Notes: generated from the letters alone by a model not told the origin. DNA of 41,880 nucleotides from Actinomycetota bacterium (GCA_009702045.1 WLIV01000031.1:1-41880), one strand, 5' to 3'. Counted from the first letter of the stretch, positions 25,107-34,201 are shown. Made by a program: numbers and translations.

Positions 25107-25850
25107 TCACTCACCAAAGCGCTTCATGCGGTCGAGTACACGTGCCGCCGTCGGCTCCTCCATCTCGTCGACGATCTTGCCGTCAGCGAGGAAGATCGCC
25201 CGGTCGGCGTAGCCGGCAGCGTTCGGGTCGTGCGTGACCATCACGATGGTCTGGCCCAGCTCGCGCACGGCGAGTCGCATGAACTCGAGGATCTCCGCGC
25301 CGGTGCGACTGTCGAGGTTGCCCGTCGGCTCGTCGGCGAAGATGATCGTCGGTTGACTGGCGAGTGCGCGGGCGACGGCCACACGTTGCTGCTGGCCGCC
25401 CGACAACTCACTGGGGCGGTGCTTGAGACGCGACCGCAGGCCGACGGTGTCGATCACCCGGTCGATCCAGACCTGGTCGCCCTTCACACCGCCGAGCAGC
25501 AGCGGCAGGGTGATGTTCTCCAGAGCGGTGAGCGTGGGCACGAGGTTGTACGCCTGGAAAATGAAACCCACTGACGTGCGCCGTAGTTCGGTGAGCTGCT
25601 TGTCGTTCAACGAAGCCAACTGCACATCGCCAATCTGCACCGTGCCACCGGTGAGCGAATCGAGGCCCGCCAGACAGTGCATCAGCGTGCTCTTTCCCGA
25701 GCCGGACGGCCCCATGATCGCGGTGAACTTGCCGCGCTCGAAGCTGACCGTCACCCCGTCGAGGGCACGCACCTCGCTGTCGCCACCGCCGTAAATCTTC
25801 ATTGCTCCGACGGCACCCGCCGCAGCCACCACTGTCGTCATCTCAGTCAT
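25107..25850 (-). CDS. ABC transporter ATP-binding protein (LolD/MacB type)
   Basis: 247 aa from the ATG at 25850; longer upstream frame is noise. All ATPase motifs are intact: Walker A GPSGSGKST, Q-loop in GFIFQAYNLVP, signature LSGGQQQRVAVARAL, Walker B IIFADEPTGNLD and the switch His in VMVTHDPNA. The LSGGQQQR form and the A-loop near KIYGGGDSEVRALDGV are typical of LolD/MacB-like ATPases that pair with FtsX permeases. It is the first gene of the operon; a TATAT-type -10 box lies 6-7 nt upstream, so the operon mRNA is probably leaderless. Confidence 0.95.
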   Translation of the reverse strand: MTEMTTVVAAAGAVGAMKIYGGGDSEVRALDGVTVSFERGKFTAIMGPSGSGKSTLMHCLAGLDSLTGGTVQIGDVQLASLNDKQLTELRRTSVGFIFQAYNLVPTLTALENITLPLLLGGVKGDQVWIDRVIDTVGLRSRLKHRPSELSGGQQQRVAVARALASQPTIIFADEPTGNLDSRTGAEILEFMRLAVRELGQTIVMVTHDPNAAGYADRAIFLADGKIVDEMEEPTAARVLDRMKRFGE

Positions 25851-25856
25851 GGAGTC

Positions 25857-25862
25857 GATATA
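25857..25862 (-). promoter_or_regulatory. -10 box of ABC exporter operon
   Basis: Minus-strand TATATC (or TTATAT shifted by one) lies 6-7 nt before the ATG at 25850. Confidence 0.4.
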
Positions 25863-25940
25863 AGCGGAAAAAACCCTCAGATGCATCCCGTTGGGCAGAG
25901 TTGGCCAGATTCTCAGGTCCGACGCGACGTGGATGTGGCC

Positions 25941-25946
25941 TACGCT
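25941..25946 (+). promoter_or_regulatory. -10 box of cyclase/AAA gene
   Basis: TACGCT lies 9 nt before the ATG at 25956. Confidence 0.45.
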
Positions 25947-25955
25947 CAGAGGTTG

Positions 25956-28900
25956 ATGCATTGCACGTCCTGCGGCTCCGAGATCCCAGCGGGGGCACGA
26001 TTCTGCCCGTCGTGCGGTCACGCGGTAGCACTTGCACAGCCTGAGGAACGACGCATCGTCACCGTGCTGTTCGCCGATCTGGTGGGTTTCACCAGCCTGG
26101 CCGAACGGATGGACCCTGAGCAGGTCAAGCGGCTGATCGACACCTGTTTTGAACGACTCGTCGACGTGGTCGCAGGCTTCGGGGGCAGCGTCGACAAGAT
26201 CCTGGGCGACGGCATGCTCGTGCTCTTCGGCGCGCCGGTGGCCCACGAGGACGACCCCGAGCGGGCCGTTCGCGCAGCGCTGCGCATGCAGGAGGTCGTG
26301 GCTCATTTCGTGGAAACCAGCCACCTCGAGGGCAGCGGCGAGATCCGTATGCGCGTCGGCATCAACACCGGTGAAGTACTCGTGGGCACGCTGGCCGGCA
26401 CCGACTACACGGCGATGGGCGATGCCGTCAACATCGCCGCACGACTGCAGGCCACAGCCCCGCCCGGTGGTGTCGTGGTGGGCGAGGCGACGCACGCACT
26501 CACCGCGCACACGGTGCTGTACGAGCCAGCCGGCGAGGTGCAGCCTCGCGGCCGCGAGCAGTCGCTGACCTGCTGGCTGGCGCTCGAACCGACCGCTCCT
26601 CCGGGGGCAGCCCGCAAGCGCCGACGGGACGCGCCGATGGTCGGCCGCACCACCGAACTGGCCATCGCCATCGCCGTCTACGAACTGGTCGCCTGGAATG
26701 ATCGCGGCGCGGTACTGCACGTGAACGGTGACAACGGGGTGGGCAAGAGCCGGCTGATCGACGAGATCATCACTCACATCCGCAACGAGGGCGACGTCTT
26801 CCTCCTGGAAGGCACCTGTGTGCCGTATGGCGAGGCCAACGTGTGGTGGCCGATCGCCAGCGCACTCTCCAACTACCTCGACCTCGACGTGTCCTTGCCG
26901 GTCGAGGCGATCCGCGCCGAAGGGATCGCACGTTCGCGCAAGATGTTCCCCGACATCACCGACAACGACGCAACGCGACTCACCGAGGTGTTCATGCATC
27001 TCTTGGGCTACCCCTCCACCGTCGACAAGCTCGACCCGACCAGCGCCCGTGCCACCATCCATCGAACGGTCGCCAAGGTGTTCGAAGCGAGGTCGGAACA
27101 GACGATGATGGTGCTCAGCATCGACGATCTGCACTGGGCCGATCCTCTGCTGCTCGATCTGCTCGAACACCTCGTCTCCAGCGTCGGCCGCCACGCGTTG
27201 CTGCTGATGACCGCGATGCGGCCCGGCACCGACGTCATCTGGCCACCCCACAGCGAACGAACCACCACTATCTCGCTTGCGGTGCAGCCGCTCAGCAGAG
27301 CCGAGACCGACCTGCTCGTGCAGACGCTGCTGCCCGAGGCACCCGACGAACAGTTGCTTGCTGCGTTGTTCGAACGCAGCGGCGGAAACCCACTGTTCGT
27401 GCACGAGCTCATCGCCCTGCGAGAAGCAGGCGGCAACCAAGGCGACCTTCCCGATTCCTTGCGCAGCCTCATCGCCGCCCGCCTCGACCAGCTGACGCCG
27501 GGGCTGCGCCAAATGCTGGAGAACGCTGCCGTGCTCGGCACGTCCGGCACGATCACCTCGCTGGAGAAGTTCAGCGAAGAACTCGGCCAGACGTTCCGCC
27601 TGCTCGACGTTGAAGCCCTCGATGAGCTGGGCTTGTTGGAGGTGCGCGGAAAGCGCTGGGAGTTCCGCAGCGAATCCGTGCGTGACGCCGCCTACCAGAC
27701 GCTCACGAAAGCGTCCCGTGCACAGCGGCACGCAGGTGTGGCGAAAGCGCTCACGACGTCAGGCGGCGGTTTCGACGACCGAGCACACCACGCCGCATCG
27801 GCGGCCGAACTGGTACAGGAGCTCGGTCGCGTGGACGGGGTTCCTTCCGACATCGGCGATCGCGCGGTTGAACTGCTGGCCACCGCCGCCGACCGTGCGC
27901 TTGAATCCGGCAGTCTGCGTATGGCCGTCCGCCATGCCAGCCGCGCGCTCGATCTGGCGACCCAGTACTCCGCGACACCTGAGCAACTGGCTCGTCTTCA
28001 CCTGGTGCGGGCCACCGCCTACACCGAGAAGCGCAACTTCGATGCCGCTGCTGCCGATATCAATGCGCTGCAGGCCATTGCCGAGCAACTCGACGACTCG
28101 ATCCTGGTGGCCCAGGCCTACCGCTTGCGAGGCGCGCTCAGCCAGGTGGCCGGACGGATGGACGACGCCCGCCGTGAACTGGGCCAGGCAGTCGATCTGC
28201 TGCGCGAAACGCCACGCACCGACCTGCTGGCGCAGGCCCTCCGGGTCCGTGGCTTCATCGAGATGTTCGGCGGTTCACTCACCGACGCGGAGTGGTTCTT
28301 TGGCGAGGCCGATGGGTTGTACCAGAAACTCCACGACGAGCGCGGTCTCGCCTATATCAAGCAGCACCGCGCCTGGATCGCGTTCCTCTCCGGCGATCTC
28401 GTCGTTGCCCGCGAACGGCTCACCAGCGCCGCCACCACACATGAGCGGCTCGGCGATCGCAACGGTGTCGGCTGGGCACTCGGCCTGCTTGCCTTCGTCG
28501 AGTTCTTCGAGCGCAACTTCCTTGAAGCAGAGCGCCTCGCAGTGCTCGTGGGGCAAGAAGCCCTGCAACGCGGCGACGACTGGGCAGTCGGGATGATGGA
28601 CACGTTGATGGCCGACTTGCGCCTGTGGCAGGGGCAGCTCGAAGCTGCCCTGGTACTCGCCGAGAAGGCTCGCACCCGGTTCAAGAAGCTCAGCGACCGC
28701 TTCGGCACCGTCCAGGCGCTGGCACCGCTGATGAGGGCGCAGGTGGCGATGGGTCGTGATGGCGCAGCCCAACGCAACGGCGAGGAGTTGCTGGCGATGG
28801 CCGACTCCGGGCAGAACGGCCCGTATCCGCTGATGGCGGTTGCTGGCGCCGCGATGCACCGCGGGAATGGCCAGGGGGCGGCCTCGTTCTCCGAGCGGGC

Positions 28901-29414
28901 AATCACCGAACTCGGTCGGCTCGGCGCCCAAGCCTCCGAACCGCGGATCGTGCTGGCCATGGCCTACACCCAGCTCGGACGTCTCGACGACGCACTCACC
29001 ACGATCGAGTCGGTGCCCCCCGCCGCGCTCGAGCACCCTTTCGCCCATGCCGTTGCTGCCCTGGTGTACGCCGCTTCGCGGCAACCCAAGGTGGCGCTGG
29101 AACACGTCGGAGCGGTCACCGTCGCGCACGGCTCCACGTACCTCGATCAAGTCTTCGCCTACGTGGCCGCCGCCGGGGCATCGGCACAACTGGGCGACGC
29201 GCAGCACGCCACGCTCGCAGCCGAGGCCGCCATCGCTCGCGCGATCGCAGTCGGCGACGTGATCGCGATGGGCCTCGCCACCGGGATCTACCGCGCCGTT
29301 ACCGGCAGGGACCACTCCACTCACGATGATCGGGTGCGACTCTCCGAAGGGTGGACCACCGTGCTGTGTCTGGTCAGCGACACCTCGCCAGAGGTGGCCT
29401 CAGCCGGCGATTGA
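25956..29414 (+). CDS. Class III adenylate/guanylate cyclase fused to AAA ATPase and TPR regulator
   Basis: 1152 aa. Parts in order: a zinc ribbon (CTSCGSEIPAGARFCPSCG, residues 3-21); a class III cyclase domain (about 35-190); an ATPase domain with Walker A GDNGVGKSR and Walker B VLSIDDLHWAD (about 225-480); a winged-helix-like part; and TPR-like helices to the end. In the cyclase both metal Asp are present (VLFADLVGF and KILGDGML), the Lys of the purine site (KILGDG) and the transition-state Asn and Arg (VNIAARL). The partner purine residue is Thr (TAMGDAVN), as in class IIIb cyclases, a group that includes bicarbonate-responsive enzymes. It should be active. The fusion resembles soluble adenylate cyclase and many actinobacterial regulators; target and input are unknown. 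It ends inside the convergent Nei-like gene (15-bp overlap). Confidence 0.92.
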   Translation: MHCTSCGSEIPAGARFCPSCGHAVALAQPEERRIVTVLFADLVGFTSLAERMDPEQVKRLIDTCFERLVDVVAGFGGSVDKILGDGMLVLFGAPVAHEDDPERAVRAALRMQEVVAHFVETSHLEGSGEIRMRVGINTGEVLVGTLAGTDYTAMGDAVNIAARLQATAPPGGVVVGEATHALTAHTVLYEPAGEVQPRGREQSLTCWLALEPTAPPGAARKRRRDAPMVGRTTELAIAIAVYELVAWNDRGAVLHVNGDNGVGKSRLIDEIITHIRNEGDVFLLEGTCVPYGEANVWWPIASALSNYLDLDVSLPVEAIRAEGIARSRKMFPDITDNDATRLTEVFMHLLGYPSTVDKLDPTSARATIHRTVAKVFEARSEQTMMVLSIDDLHWADPLLLDLLEHLVSSVGRHALLLMTAMRPGTDVIWPPHSERTTTISLAVQPLSRAETDLLVQTLLPEAPDEQLLAALFERSGGNPLFVHELIALREAGGNQGDLPDSLRSLIAARLDQLTPGLRQMLENAAVLGTSGTITSLEKFSEELGQTFRLLDVEALDELGLLEVRGKRWEFRSESVRDAAYQTLTKASRAQRHAGVAKALTTSGGGFDDRAHHAASAAELVQELGRVDGVPSDIGDRAVELLATAADRALESGSLRMAVRHASRALDLATQYSATPEQLARLHLVRATAYTEKRNFDAAAADINALQAIAEQLDDSILVAQAYRLRGALSQVAGRMDDARRELGQAVDLLRETPRTDLLAQALRVRGFIEMFGGSLTDAEWFFGEADGLYQKLHDERGLAYIKQHRAWIAFLSGDLVVARERLTSAATTHERLGDRNGVGWALGLLAFVEFFERNFLEAERLAVLVGQEALQRGDDWAVGMMDTLMADLRLWQGQLEAALVLAEKARTRFKKLSDRFGTVQALAPLMRAQVAMGRDGAAQRNGEELLAMADSGQNGPYPLMAVAGAAMHRGNGQGAASFSERAITELGRLGAQASEPRIVLAMAYTQLGRLDDALTTIESVPPAALEHPFAHAVAALVYAASRQPKVALEHVGAVTVAHGSTYLDQVFAYVAAAGASAQLGDAQHATLAAEAAIARAIAVGDVIAMGLATGIYRAVTGRDHSTHDDRVRLSEGWTTVLCLVSDTSPEVASAGD

Positions 29415-30299
29415 GTCGCGCCGCCACGGCAGGTCGGCCAAGTACTTGGCCGCCGCCGGATGCGGATCCATCTCACGCTTCTGCTCGCCGGTACACGCCA
29501 CCACCGGTTGATGCAGCACTTGGCACCCGGGGCACCAGTACAACGCGCGAGCGTGCTCGCCGACGTTGCGCACGTGAACGGTGTCGCTGCAGCGGGCGCA
29601 CCGCTGACCGTTGCGGCCGTACACCGCCAGACCACCGGGAAGTTCAGCGTTGGTGACCCGATAGACAGGTTGTGCATTGGCCCGCAACATTCGGGCTGCA
29701 GCGTTGATCACATGTACGCAGTCTTCAGGGTGCAACTCGCTGACTACTGCGAACGGGCTGAGTTCGCATGCCCAAAGGATCTCGCTGCGAAGCACGTTTC
29801 CGATACCGCCCACGAGATGCTGATCGAGCAGCACCTCAGCGATCGTCGCCAACGGATCGGGGTACTGCGAAATTCCTCGCGCACACTCGGTCAGTTGGGC
29901 ATCGGTGGCGGTGACCACGTCAGGACCGAGCCGTCCGAAACCCGGATGGCGGTAGCGATCGAACTCGCGATAAGTCTCCACGATGGGGGCGTTGAAGCAC
30001 ACTGCCACCCACTCGGGGACCTCGATCGCGACACGCATCTGCTCGCCAGGTTTCCGCCACCGCTCGCCGATGCGATAGAGATGCCACGACCCGCTGAGGC
30101 GCAGGTTGGTGTGCAACACCAACCCGTCGTCCCACGCGATCTCGAGGTTCCTTCCGGAGCACTCCACGCGTTCGATCACACGCGATTGCGTGGGCCGCGG
30201 ACCGTAGTGCCCGGGCGCATCGAAGCGCGTGGTAGCCCGCCCGACCAACGCCGTCCGCAATGCTGCGGCGGACCGATGAACCACGTCCCCATCAGACAC
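29400..30299 (-). CDS. Fpg/Nei-family protein with altered catalytic residues
   Basis: 299 aa, full length for the Fpg/Nei DNA glycosylase family. The H2TH region (VGGIGNVLRSEILW), the LHTNLRLSGSWHLY strand and a four-cysteine zinc finger (CARCSDTVHVRNVGEHARA, then YWCPGCQ) are in place, so DNA binding is likely. The N terminus reads MSDGDVVHR where active enzymes have MPEGD: the Pro nucleophile is Ser and the Glu is Asp. The conserved Lys of the GKxL strand is Arg (CSGRNLEI). All three catalytic positions differ, so base excision by the normal chemistry is doubtful. The GTG start is supported by a TAGTCT box 6 nt upstream. It overlaps the end of the cyclase gene tail to tail. Confidence 0.87.
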   Translation of the reverse strand: MSDGDVVHRSAAALRTALVGRATTRFDAPGHYGPRPTQSRVIERVECSGRNLEIAWDDGLVLHTNLRLSGSWHLYRIGERWRKPGEQMRVAIEVPEWVAVCFNAPIVETYREFDRYRHPGFGRLGPDVVTATDAQLTECARGISQYPDPLATIAEVLLDQHLVGGIGNVLRSEILWACELSPFAVVSELHPEDCVHVINAAARMLRANAQPVYRVTNAELPGGLAVYGRNGQRCARCSDTVHVRNVGEHARALYWCPGCQVLHQPVVACTGEQKREMDPHPAAAKYLADLPWRRDSIAG

Positions 30300-30305
30300 G
30301 CCGCA

Positions 30306-30311
30306 AGACTA
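30306..30311 (-). promoter_or_regulatory. -10 box of leaderless Nei-like gene
   Basis: Minus-strand TAGTCT lies 6 nt before the GTG at 30299. Confidence 0.45.
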
Positions 30312-30358
30312 TTCCTTCCGCAACGTTCGATCGCGCGATACCCCTCGCAGCGCGTGGA

Positions 30359-30364
30359 TAGCGT
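30359..30364 (+). promoter_or_regulatory. -10 box of small gene at 30372
   Basis: TAGCGT lies 7 nt before the in-frame GTG at 30372 and decides the start in favour of it over the ATG at 30405. Confidence 0.45.
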
Positions 30365-30371
30365 GCACTCG

Positions 30372-30656
30372 GTGGACGACGAGATACCTCCCGAAGAACA
30401 GCCGATGGCGAACGCGCGGCGACGTCACGGGGCAGCTGGGGCGATGCTGGCGGCCGGCATGTTCGGCCTCGAGCAGGCGATGGGGTTGCGCAAGAAGAAG
30501 GAAGAGGCGCCCATCGTGGTTGCGGCTCCCACCGAGCCCACCGACATCGACGAAGAGGGCATCCACATCCCGGTCGACGAGGCAACCCGTGTGTTCGCCC
30601 CACCGCAGCCGCCAGCCGATCCGTTCCCACCACGACGGCCGCGCAAGCGACGCTAG
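30372..30656 (+). CDS. Small hypothetical protein with acidic middle and basic ends
   Basis: 94 aa from the GTG at 30372. A glycine/alanine-rich segment (HGAAGAMLAAGMFGLEQAMG) could be a short membrane-touching helix, followed by a lysine cluster (RKKKEE), an acidic stretch (PTDIDEEGIHIPVDEATR) and a proline-rich basic tail (PPRRPRKRR). I do not recognise the family. It is divergent from the Nei-like gene by 72 bp and precedes the subtilase by 59 bp. Confidence 0.6.
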   Translation: MDDEIPPEEQPMANARRRHGAAGAMLAAGMFGLEQAMGLRKKKEEAPIVVAAPTEPTDIDEEGIHIPVDEATRVFAPPQPPADPFPPRRPRKRR

Positions 30657-30715
30657 GCGACCTTCCGCCAGGCGGGACGCCCACTACGCTGGGACGACAC
30701 CCGAGGAGGTTTGTC

Positions 30716-33592
30716 GTGCGGATGGTTCGGGCAGCCGCGACTGCAGTAGTGCTCACTGGCGCCCTCTGGGCCGCGCCGAGCGAGGCCGCCAGAACTCCCC
30801 TTCGGGATGGCACCGCCGTTCCCGTCGAGGTACTCACCAGCGACACCGCGCTCGTCGCCGACGCGATCACCGCCCTCGGAGGGCACGTCACCGGCTCGGT
30901 CGAGGGAGAAGTCGTGCAGGCCATGGTGCCGGCCGGTCAGGTGCGAGCGTTGGCCGCCACACCTGGCGCCGAGGCCGTGCAGTCCCCGCACAACGTCAGC
31001 CAACTGGCGAACCCCTACACACGCATCGACGCTGCCATCGGCACCGGCACTCCGGGCAACGAAGTTGCGCTCACGAACGCCGATGCATGGCACACGGCCA
31101 ACTACACGGGTCAGACCATCAAGGTCGGCATCGTCGACTACTTCGACCTCAGCCTGTGGAACACGGCCGAGCACGGCCCCACCCCGACTGCGGGCAACTC
31201 GTTCTGTCTCGACACGGCCGGCTTCGGTCTGTGCAGTGGTGCCAGCACATTCGCCCCCAACTCGAACGGCCAGCACGGTGTCGCTGTCGCCGAGATCGTC
31301 AAAGACATGGCGCCGGGTGCCCAGTTGTACCTGGCCACGGCCAGCACCGTCTCCGACTTACGCGCGGCCATCGACTGGTTCGCGGCCAACGGCGTCACGA
31401 TCCTCACCCGTTCGCTCGGCGCCGCGTACGACGGACCCGGCGACGGCACCGGCCCACTGGACGCTGTGGTGGACTACGCCGTTGAGAAGGGCATTACCTG
31501 GTTCAACTCCGGCGGCAATGGTGGCGTCGACAACTACGTGCGCCGCACGGTTCCCACGAACCTCGCCACCGGTGGCTACGTCGACTTCGATCCGGGCGCG
31601 GGAGTCGACACCTGGCTGCGGTTGGATGGCGCGAATGTGGCGCTGGACGGCGTGCGCTGGGCCAACGACTGGTACCTGCCGGCCGCGCAGAAGTCGGACT
31701 ACTCGGTGGAGTTCTGGGTGCCGACCGTCGATCCCACCACGCAGTCGAACCCCGAGCACTGGGATCCCACGGGCAACGCCAGCCGGATCACTGTCGTCGA
31801 TGCGCACCAGACCGCCGGGGCGAACCCGCTCGAGGCGGCCGACATGCAGTTCACGCCCACGAACTCGTACGGCTCGTACGGCGGCATCACCTACCTGCGC
31901 ATCAAGCTCAACCCCGGGTCGTCGGTGGGTGCCACCCCCGACGCGATGGAGATCGAACTCGCCAGCGGTCTCACCGAACTGGGCTATTCCCAAGCGTCGG
32001 GCAGTTCGGCTCGGCCGGTGGTCGACTCGCGGAGCATCGGCCTCATCGCGGTCGGAGCCGTCGATCCCGCCGCTGGCAGCGTCATCGCCCCCTACTCATC
32101 TCAGGGCCCCACCACCGATGGGCGGATCAAACCCGACCTCTCGGCGCCATCGGGCCTGACCAGCACGATCTACACCGGCGCCTCCGGATTCCAGGGCACC
32201 TCGGCGGCGGCGCCCACCGCAGCGGGGGCTGCCGCCATCCTTCAGGGCGCACACCTCGCCAACCCGCTGACCACCAGCGCGCTCCTACGCTCGTTCGCCA
32301 CCGAATACGGCGATCTCGGCGCGCCCGGGGCGGACAACGTGTTCGGCGCCGGCAAGTTGGTGCTGCCCGATCCGCCCGCCGCTCCGGCACTCGGCTACTC
32401 GGCGAGATCCAAGTACGTGCCGCTGGGAGCGCCCACGCGAGTGCTCGATACCCGCCCGGCGCCGGACCACGTCGGCCCCGCAGTGCTCACCGGGCCGTAC
32501 CCCACGCAGACCGTGTTCGAGTTCCACGTGCTCGGCACCGGTGGCGTTCCCACCACCGGTGTCTCGGCGGTGGCGATCAACCTCACGTCGGTCGGCTCGC
32601 TCAGCGCTGGGTACGTCCAGGCGTACCCGTCGCTGAGGGCCACCACTGGGGCGACCAGCACGCTCAACATCTCCTCGATCGGCGGCCCGCGCCCCAACTT
32701 CGCTGTGGTGCCGGTGGGTGAGGGCGGCAACATCAGCGTGTTCCTCCCTGTCGGCGGCGAGGCAGTGATCGACGTGATGGGGTACTTCGCCGACAACCAG
32801 ACCACCTCCAGCGACGGCCGCTTCGTGCCCATCCCCACGCCTGAACGGTGGATGGACACACGCGGACTCGGCGGCGCTCCACTCCCCCTCTCGTTCGGTG
32901 GGAGGCCGCGCCTGGCCGCGCCTGGCGAAGTCATCGACGTCCCGGTGCTGCGCACCACCGCGGTGCCGGCCACCGGTGTCAGCGCGTTGGTCGTCACCCT
33001 CACGGCGGCAGACGCGAGCGCAAACGGGTTCCTGCGGGTGATGCCCAAGGGGATGGTGAACCCACAACACAGCAACCTGAACTGCACACCGGAATCTGCT
33101 GTCGCCAACGTCGCGATCGTGCCATTGGGGGCGAACGGGCAACTCTCCGTCGGCACGCAGCGCAGCGTCAACATCATCCTCGATGTCGTCGGTTACATCA
33201 CGTCCGGCACCACTGCGGCGGGCACCACCGGGCTGTTCATGCCGATCACACCGGGCCGTGCCGCCGATACACGGCTGGCACCGCCGAGCCCGCTCATCGG
33301 CGGCTCGATTCGCAGGTTCCAGATCACCGCCCTGACGGCGGTTGGTGCCCCGGTGGTGCCCGGCAGCGCGATCGGCATCTCTGGCAACCTCACCGTCACA
33401 CAGCCGCAGGCCAGCGGCTGGTTGAAAGTGTTTCCGGGGTTTGAGCCGCCGACGAGCAACCTCAACTACGGTATGTCCCAGACTGTCGCCGCCGGTGCTC
33501 TGTTGAAGCTCGACGGGTCCGGGGGCGTGAACGCCCGGATGAGCAAGACGGGACACGTCATCATCGATGTCAATGGTTACTTCCTCCCCTGA
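30716..33592 (+). CDS. Secreted subtilisin-like (S8) serine protease with three C-terminal repeats
   Basis: 958 aa with a GTG start (GAGGAGG site upstream). A signal peptide (MRMVRAAATAVVLTGALWAA, cut near SEA) leads to a pro-region, then the protease domain: Asp141 in VGIVDYFDLS, His187 in NGQHGVAVAE, the oxyanion Asn region in FNSGGNGG, and Ser496 in FQGTSAAAPTAAG. Between the Asn and the Ser about 130 residues are inserted (GGYVDFDPGAG to MEIELASGL), probably a beta-sandwich. After the domain come three repeats of about 140 aa with the marks VLDTRP, WMDTRG and AADTRL and ends such as VIDVMGYF, ILDVVGYI and IIDVNGYF; these beta-rich repeats are common on acidimicrobial surface proteins. The next gene starts 8 bp downstream. 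Confidence 0.9.
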   Translation: MRMVRAAATAVVLTGALWAAPSEAARTPLRDGTAVPVEVLTSDTALVADAITALGGHVTGSVEGEVVQAMVPAGQVRALAATPGAEAVQSPHNVSQLANPYTRIDAAIGTGTPGNEVALTNADAWHTANYTGQTIKVGIVDYFDLSLWNTAEHGPTPTAGNSFCLDTAGFGLCSGASTFAPNSNGQHGVAVAEIVKDMAPGAQLYLATASTVSDLRAAIDWFAANGVTILTRSLGAAYDGPGDGTGPLDAVVDYAVEKGITWFNSGGNGGVDNYVRRTVPTNLATGGYVDFDPGAGVDTWLRLDGANVALDGVRWANDWYLPAAQKSDYSVEFWVPTVDPTTQSNPEHWDPTGNASRITVVDAHQTAGANPLEAADMQFTPTNSYGSYGGITYLRIKLNPGSSVGATPDAMEIELASGLTELGYSQASGSSARPVVDSRSIGLIAVGAVDPAAGSVIAPYSSQGPTTDGRIKPDLSAPSGLTSTIYTGASGFQGTSAAAPTAAGAAAILQGAHLANPLTTSALLRSFATEYGDLGAPGADNVFGAGKLVLPDPPAAPALGYSARSKYVPLGAPTRVLDTRPAPDHVGPAVLTGPYPTQTVFEFHVLGTGGVPTTGVSAVAINLTSVGSLSAGYVQAYPSLRATTGATSTLNISSIGGPRPNFAVVPVGEGGNISVFLPVGGEAVIDVMGYFADNQTTSSDGRFVPIPTPERWMDTRGLGGAPLPLSFGGRPRLAAPGEVIDVPVLRTTAVPATGVSALVVTLTAADASANGFLRVMPKGMVNPQHSNLNCTPESAVANVAIVPLGANGQLSVGTQRSVNIILDVVGYITSGTTAAGTTGLFMPITPGRAADTRLAPPSPLIGGSIRRFQITALTAVGAPVVPGSAIGISGNLTVTQPQASGWLKVFPGFEPPTSNLNYGMSQTVAAGALLKLDGSGGVNARMSKTGHVIIDVNGYFLP

Positions 33593-33600
33593 GAGAACGT

Positions 33601-34137
33601 ATGAGCGATCAACTCGACACCAAGACCGGCTGGCTTTCGCGCGATGAGCTCGAGAGCATTCGCGCGAACGTCCCGCTCGTCTACGTCGACGCGGTGCCGG
33701 TGCGCGTGGACGACACCGGCCGGGTCACCAAGGTGGGCATGTTGCTGCGTCAGGCCGCCGACGGCACGATCAGTCGCATGGTCGTCAGCGGCCGCGTGCT
33801 CTACGGCGAGCGCGTGCGCGATGCGCTGCTACGCCATCTCGAGAAGGACCTCGGCCCTGTCGCCTTGCCGCGTATCCCCGCCGAGGTCGCACCGTTCACG
33901 ATCGTGGAGTACTTCCCCGACCCCGATGTCAGCGGCTTCCACGATCCCCGCCACCACGCCGTCAGCCTGGCGTTCGTCGTGCCCGTGTCGGGCGACTGCA
34001 CACCCACCCAAGAGGCACTCGACCTCACCTGGTACACCCCTGAACAAGCGATCAGCGAGACAGTGCGCAGCCAGATGACCGGCGGCCACGACCGGCTCAT
34101 TCGCCTCGCGTTGGCCCACGTCGGCCTGCTGCCGTAA
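33601..34137 (+). CDS. DUF4916 / NUDIX-fold protein
   Basis: 178 aa, 8 bp after the subtilase stop, so probably co-transcribed. It reads like DUF4916: start TGWLSRDELESIRANVPLVY, then VDAVPVRVDDTGRVTKVGML, a Nudix-box-like GRVLYGERVRDALLRHLEKD, and IVEYFPDPDVSGFHDPRHHA and LTWYTPEQAISE. The Nudix box keeps the first Gly and Glu but not the full REUxEE core (RHLEKD), so hydrolase activity is uncertain. Substrate unknown. Confidence 0.82.
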   Translation: MSDQLDTKTGWLSRDELESIRANVPLVYVDAVPVRVDDTGRVTKVGMLLRQAADGTISRMVVSGRVLYGERVRDALLRHLEKDLGPVALPRIPAEVAPFTIVEYFPDPDVSGFHDPRHHAVSLAFVVPVSGDCTPTQEALDLTWYTPEQAISETVRSQMTGGHDRLIRLALAHVGLLP

Positions 34138-34152
34138 CCCGCCGCAAAACGG

Positions 34153-34201
34153 CTTCTGGGCAGGGCCCGTCCCGGAAACCGGAACGAATCCTGCCCAGAA
34201 G
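34153..34201. terminator. Bidirectional terminator hairpin between DUF4916 gene and sucD
   Basis: Perfect 12-bp inverted repeat CTTCTGGGCAGG (34153-34164) and CCTGCCCAGAAG (34190-34201) with a 25-nt loop holding a further CCGG-AAA-CCGG. It lies between two convergent stop codons. Confidence 0.8.

Noticed and set aside
29460-30371. Long plus-strand open frame opposite the Nei-like gene
   Set aside because: No protein-like features; the real small gene begins at 30372.
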